A stretch of 24,023 bases of DNA from Gemmatimonadota bacterium (lineage in GTDB: Bacteria; Latescibacterota; UBA2968; UBA8231), in the NCBI GenBank assembly GCA_028875335.1, contig JAPPEF010000378.1, forward strand, positions 1 through 24,023. Direction: 5' to 3'. Below are positions 21,804 through 24,023 of this stretch, piece after piece. Both the position numbers and the translations under genes were made by a program. The number at the start of each line of letters is the position of its first letter. Within the stretch, counting starts at the first letter, position 1. Under the pieces are notes generated by a model that was given only the letters and a program-made list of their open reading frames with translations, searched no databases and was not told the origin of the DNA.

Positions 21804-22712
21804 ATGACTGAGAGGATCGCCGAGGCGGCTGCCAAGTCCGTCGAGACGCTGTTGGCGGACGGCACGGGTACCAGTGCGCTCCGGGACGGTCAATTGTTGT
21901 GGTCGCTGTCCTATTTGTGGGATCAGCCGCGCTACAGGAGGCTGGCTGGGCAGGTGGCCGAAGGTAGTGAACGCGACGAGGCTGCGGTCCGCGGTTCCCT
22001 TGTGTTGGCCGCGGGACTGGCGGCCTGTGGATATTGGGAACGGGCGCGGACGCTCGTGCTGGGCAGCTTGGCGCGTTGCGACGCGGCGGATTACGTCGGC
22101 GAGTCGCCAGAGGGGCAACCCATGCCCAAGGGGGCGCGCTGTCTCGATGACTGGGCACAAGTGCTGAGCGTGTGTACTCGCCTTTTGCACGTCCGCGCCG
22201 ACCGCGATTTGCAAATAGCAGCCGCTCGTGCTGTAGCTGCCATCTTGAACTACCATTACCACCCGGACTTGGGGGGGTTGCTCTTTGCCGTCCGCGGCGA
22301 CTTCTTCCACTTTGACGAGTACTGGGGAACCTGCGTCGATAGCGAGGCAGCCCTCGTCGCGCTGACTGCGATGTTAGACGAGGCCGGTCGCCGTGGGGAG
22401 ACGCACCTCAGCGCCTTGGCGGGGCGCTACCTGCGCCAACATGTAGAGGCGGCTTGGGATCCGATCGAAGGCGGCATCCGCAGGGAGTATAGTGCCGACG
22501 TCTGGAGCGCAGAAAAGCCCGGGGCCGTCCAAGCCGCAGCCGTAGGTGCCTTGGCGACGTTGCATCGCTATCAGGGCGGCGACTGGGCGGCTGAATGGCT
22601 GGATCGGGTGCGAGATTACCAAAGGAACTGCCCTACTGATCCGTTCACCGAACTGCGCTGTTTGGTTCGTTGTACGCGGGAACCGAACGAAAAACTTGAC
22701 ATTGTGAAGTGA
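21804..22712 (+). CDS. Alpha/alpha-barrel-like protein of unknown function
   Basis: The 302-residue product has no motif I can assign firmly. It is made of repeated amphipathic helices with conserved-looking aromatic and acidic stretches: ILNYHYHPDLGGLLF, FFHFDEYWGTCVDSEAAL and AAWDPIEGGIRREYSADVWS. Helical-toroid enzymes such as N-acylglucosamine 2-epimerase and glycoside hydrolases with (alpha/alpha)6 barrels show similar 'DP..GG' loops, so a carbohydrate-active role is possible. There is no signal peptide, so it should be cytoplasmic. It begins two bases after the epimerase-like gene and has no separate ribosome binding site, which implies translational coupling and a shared pathway. Function is not established. 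Confidence 0.72.
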   Translation: MTERIAEAAAKSVETLLADGTGTSALRDGQLLWSLSYLWDQPRYRRLAGQVAEGSERDEAAVRGSLVLAAGLAACGYWERARTLVLGSLARCDAADYVGESPEGQPMPKGARCLDDWAQVLSVCTRLLHVRADRDLQIAAARAVAAILNYHYHPDLGGLLFAVRGDFFHFDEYWGTCVDSEAALVALTAMLDEAGRRGETHLSALAGRYLRQHVEAAWDPIEGGIRREYSADVWSAEKPGAVQAAAVGALATLHRYQGGDWAAEWLDRVRDYQRNCPTDPFTELRCLVRCTREPNEKLDIVK

Positions 22713-22724
22713 GAAAGCCATTCT
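22696..22724 (+). promoter_or_regulatory. Putative promoter of the ART-HEAT gene
   Basis: A perfect TTGACA at 22696-22701 lies 17 bases before CATTCT (22719-22724), a poor -10 match. It overlaps the last codons of the preceding gene and points to the ART-HEAT gene. A perfect 10-bp palindrome TGACTAGTCA (22739-22748) directly precedes the GGAGG ribosome binding site (22749-22753) and could be an operator over the translation start. Confidence 0.28.
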
Positions 22725-22759
22725 GACCGCAGACGTTTTGACTAGTCAGGAGGTCCATC

Positions 22760-23836
22760 ATGATCGTCTATCACGGCACGACGCGCCGCGCCGCCCGTCA
22801 GATCGCCCGCGATGGCTTTCAGCCGCGGTCGCCCTCGCGGCGGGTGTGGTTTTCGCGGGGCAAGAGTTACGCCAAGCAGCGGGCACACTCCAAATCGCGA
22901 CACACGCGAGATCGTCCCGTTGTGCTAACCGTAGATCTCGACTTGAAAACTCTGCGCCAGCGCTACGGCAGTCGGCAGGTGCGCGAAAGCGGCGGGGTCA
23001 TCTCGATCAACGGAGCCATTCCCGCGTCTTCGCTGCGCAGTCACTACGGGCTGGGTCTCCCAGAGACTGCCGAGGAGATCGCCCGCTGGGTCAACGCCGT
23101 GTTAGGCGTCAAAGCGCACAAGGGCGTCAGCGCCCGCGACGAGGGCGTCTTGCGCTTGGCCCGCTGGATTGACAATCGGCTGGCGACCCGGCCTACTGCG
23201 CGGCTCGGCGAGAAGGAGTTGCTCGCTCGCGCTGCGCAGTGGCTCCCCGACCGCTTTGCCGGGGTGGAAATCGACTTCGAGCACTTGCGGGTCTGGCCCA
23301 AGGTAGCGCGAGAGGCCGAGGCGCAGCAGGCCGCGTTCGAAATTCCAGCGCCCGTTGATAATCGCGAGGAAGAGGCTAGCGCTTGCTTGGAGTCGGACAA
23401 GCCGCAGCGGCAGGTGCGCGGCCTCCAGCTCTTGGCCGACCTAGACGACCCAGACCTGTTCGAGTGGTGCGTATTGCTATTAGGCGAGAGCCAGCCGCAA
23501 AGCACGGTCGGCATCCTCAAGGTGATGCGGCATTGCGATGACATTCAGCCGGAGATGTTGGTTCCGTACGCGGAGAGCGAGCACAAGGCGGTGCGCGGCG
23601 CGGCTATTGAGGTGCTGGTCCTGCGCAGTGGGGAAGAGGCCCCGAAGTGGTTTTGGCGCGGCCTGACAGACCCAGTACCGCATGTGCGGCTGAGTGCGGC
23701 TAAATTCCTCGATCGCCTGGACCCGCGCACGCATCGCGACAGCTTTGAGGCCGCGCTATACGACCCGCACCCGCAGGTGGCGCAAGCCGCGCGCAAGCTG
23801 ACGCAGCACATGGGATTTGAGCCGTTGACTTGGTGA
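22760..23836 (+). CDS. ADP-ribosyltransferase-like N-terminus with C-terminal HEAT-like repeats
   Basis: The 358-residue product begins MIVYHGTTRRAARQIARDGF (YHGT at 4-7), then RRVWFSRGKSYAKQRA (28-42), PVVLTVDLDL (53-62) and GGVISINGAIPASSL (78-92). This order resembles the compact ART fold seen in KptA-like and toxin ART domains, where His in YHGT binds NAD ribose. Residues about 100-195 are helical and unassigned. Residues about 205-350 look like HEAT repeats (QRQVRGLQLLADLDD, HKAVRGAAIEVLVLR, PHVRLSAAKFLDRLD, PQVAQAARKLTQH). A strong AGGAGG ribosome binding site precedes the ATG. No signal peptide, no neighbouring immunity gene. A catalytic third residue (Glu/Gln/Asp) was not pinned down, so activity is uncertain. 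Confidence 0.75.
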   Translation: MIVYHGTTRRAARQIARDGFQPRSPSRRVWFSRGKSYAKQRAHSKSRHTRDRPVVLTVDLDLKTLRQRYGSRQVRESGGVISINGAIPASSLRSHYGLGLPETAEEIARWVNAVLGVKAHKGVSARDEGVLRLARWIDNRLATRPTARLGEKELLARAAQWLPDRFAGVEIDFEHLRVWPKVAREAEAQQAAFEIPAPVDNREEEASACLESDKPQRQVRGLQLLADLDDPDLFEWCVLLLGESQPQSTVGILKVMRHCDDIQPEMLVPYAESEHKAVRGAAIEVLVLRSGEEAPKWFWRGLTDPVPHVRLSAAKFLDRLDPRTHRDSFEAALYDPHPQVAQAARKLTQHMGFEPLTW

Positions 23837-23885
23837 ACACTCAGTAGCCAAGGTAACTCCCGATCTTCTCCAGTTTTCTAGACTT

Positions 23886-24023
23886 CTACCCGCTAGCCTG
23901 TTCGGCCAAGTAGTGTTTAGCTGTTTCGTCGGTGGGGTTGATCTCTATGATTTGCCGGTAGTGTTCGCGGGCGCGGGGGACGTCGTGGCGGATGGCGGCG
24001 CTGGCGGCTAGGGCGTGGAGGAT
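23886..24023 (-). CDS. TPR-repeat protein, C-terminal fragment (truncated by window edge)
   Basis: Reading the minus strand from the right edge gives 45 in-frame residues to a TAG stop at 23886. They include LHALAASAAIRHDVPRARE, HYRQIIEINPTDETAKHYL and a short AEQASG tail. This is the pattern of the last tetratricopeptide repeat of a TPR protein (paired helices with Ala and Pro at the usual places). The rest of the gene lies outside the window, so no domain or function can be assigned. It converges with the ART-HEAT gene, with 49 bases between; no terminator hairpin was seen there. Confidence 0.62.
   Translation of the reverse strand: MLHALAASAAIRHDVPRAREHYRQIIEINPTDETAKHYLAEQASG

Noticed and set aside
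1..24023. tRNA, rRNA, CRISPR array, insertion sequence or prophage
   Set aside because: No cloverleaf-like, repeat-spacer, transposase or phage structural signal was seen on either strand.

Overview
The window is GC-rich, tightly packed bacterial chromosome with short gaps and many gene pairs that overlap or nearly touch. The organism is a diderm: there are two outer-membrane beta-barrel proteins, several lipoproteins with clear lipoboxes, and signal peptides. It carries ordinary housekeeping genes (dnaB, obgE, coaBC, yicC, udg type 4, thrB, a dapF-like gene). It also carries gene types I associate with uncultivated FCB-like or Latescibacteria/Poribacteria-like lineages: a PhyH dioxygenase, an amidohydrolase, PD40-barrel proteins, and envelope lipoproteins with propellers. 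That placement is inference from gene content; no marker in the window settles it.

Layout. Bases 1-2056 (minus strand): an SPL-like radical SAM protein, an SDR one base downstream of it, and the start of an M48-type lipoprotein peptidase that runs off the left edge. Bases 2175-2747 (plus): a HigB/HigA-like toxin-antitoxin pair. Bases 2839-3720 (plus): an EamA/DMT transporter. Bases 3753-6382 (minus): a PhyH dioxygenase, a beta-barrel outer-membrane protein and an MTAN-like nucleoside phosphorylase-fold protein. Bases 6479-12901 (plus): a dapF-like epimerase followed by four envelope genes. These are a metallopeptidase/PD40-propeller/Omp85-barrel fusion, a BamB-like propeller lipoprotein, a small two-helix membrane protein and an FnIII/NHL-propeller lipoprotein. 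This cluster is the best candidate here for an undescribed system. Bases 12981-15689 (plus): yicC, an archaeal-type CMP kinase where gmk usually sits, and coaBC. Bases 15714-18897 (plus): type 4 uracil-DNA glycosylase, dnaB and obgE, closed by a clear intrinsic terminator at 18931-18960. Bases 18972-19814 (minus): an amidohydrolase divergent from thrB. Bases 19851-22712 (plus): thrB, an epimerase-like SDR and an alpha/alpha-barrel-like protein. Bases 22760-23836 (plus): a protein with an ADP-ribosyltransferase-like N-terminus and HEAT-like repeats. Bases 23886-24023 (minus): the C-terminal end of a TPR protein.

Points of most interest are the peptidase-propeller-barrel fusion with its BamB-like neighbour, the DapF homologue in which both catalytic cysteine positions are serine, CoaBC with E125 and S158 in place of the E. 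coli Dfp Asn125 and Cys158, the CMP kinase swap at the yicC locus, and the ART-HEAT protein. No rRNA, tRNA, CRISPR array, insertion sequence or prophage was seen. No gene-free stretch exceeds 300 bases.
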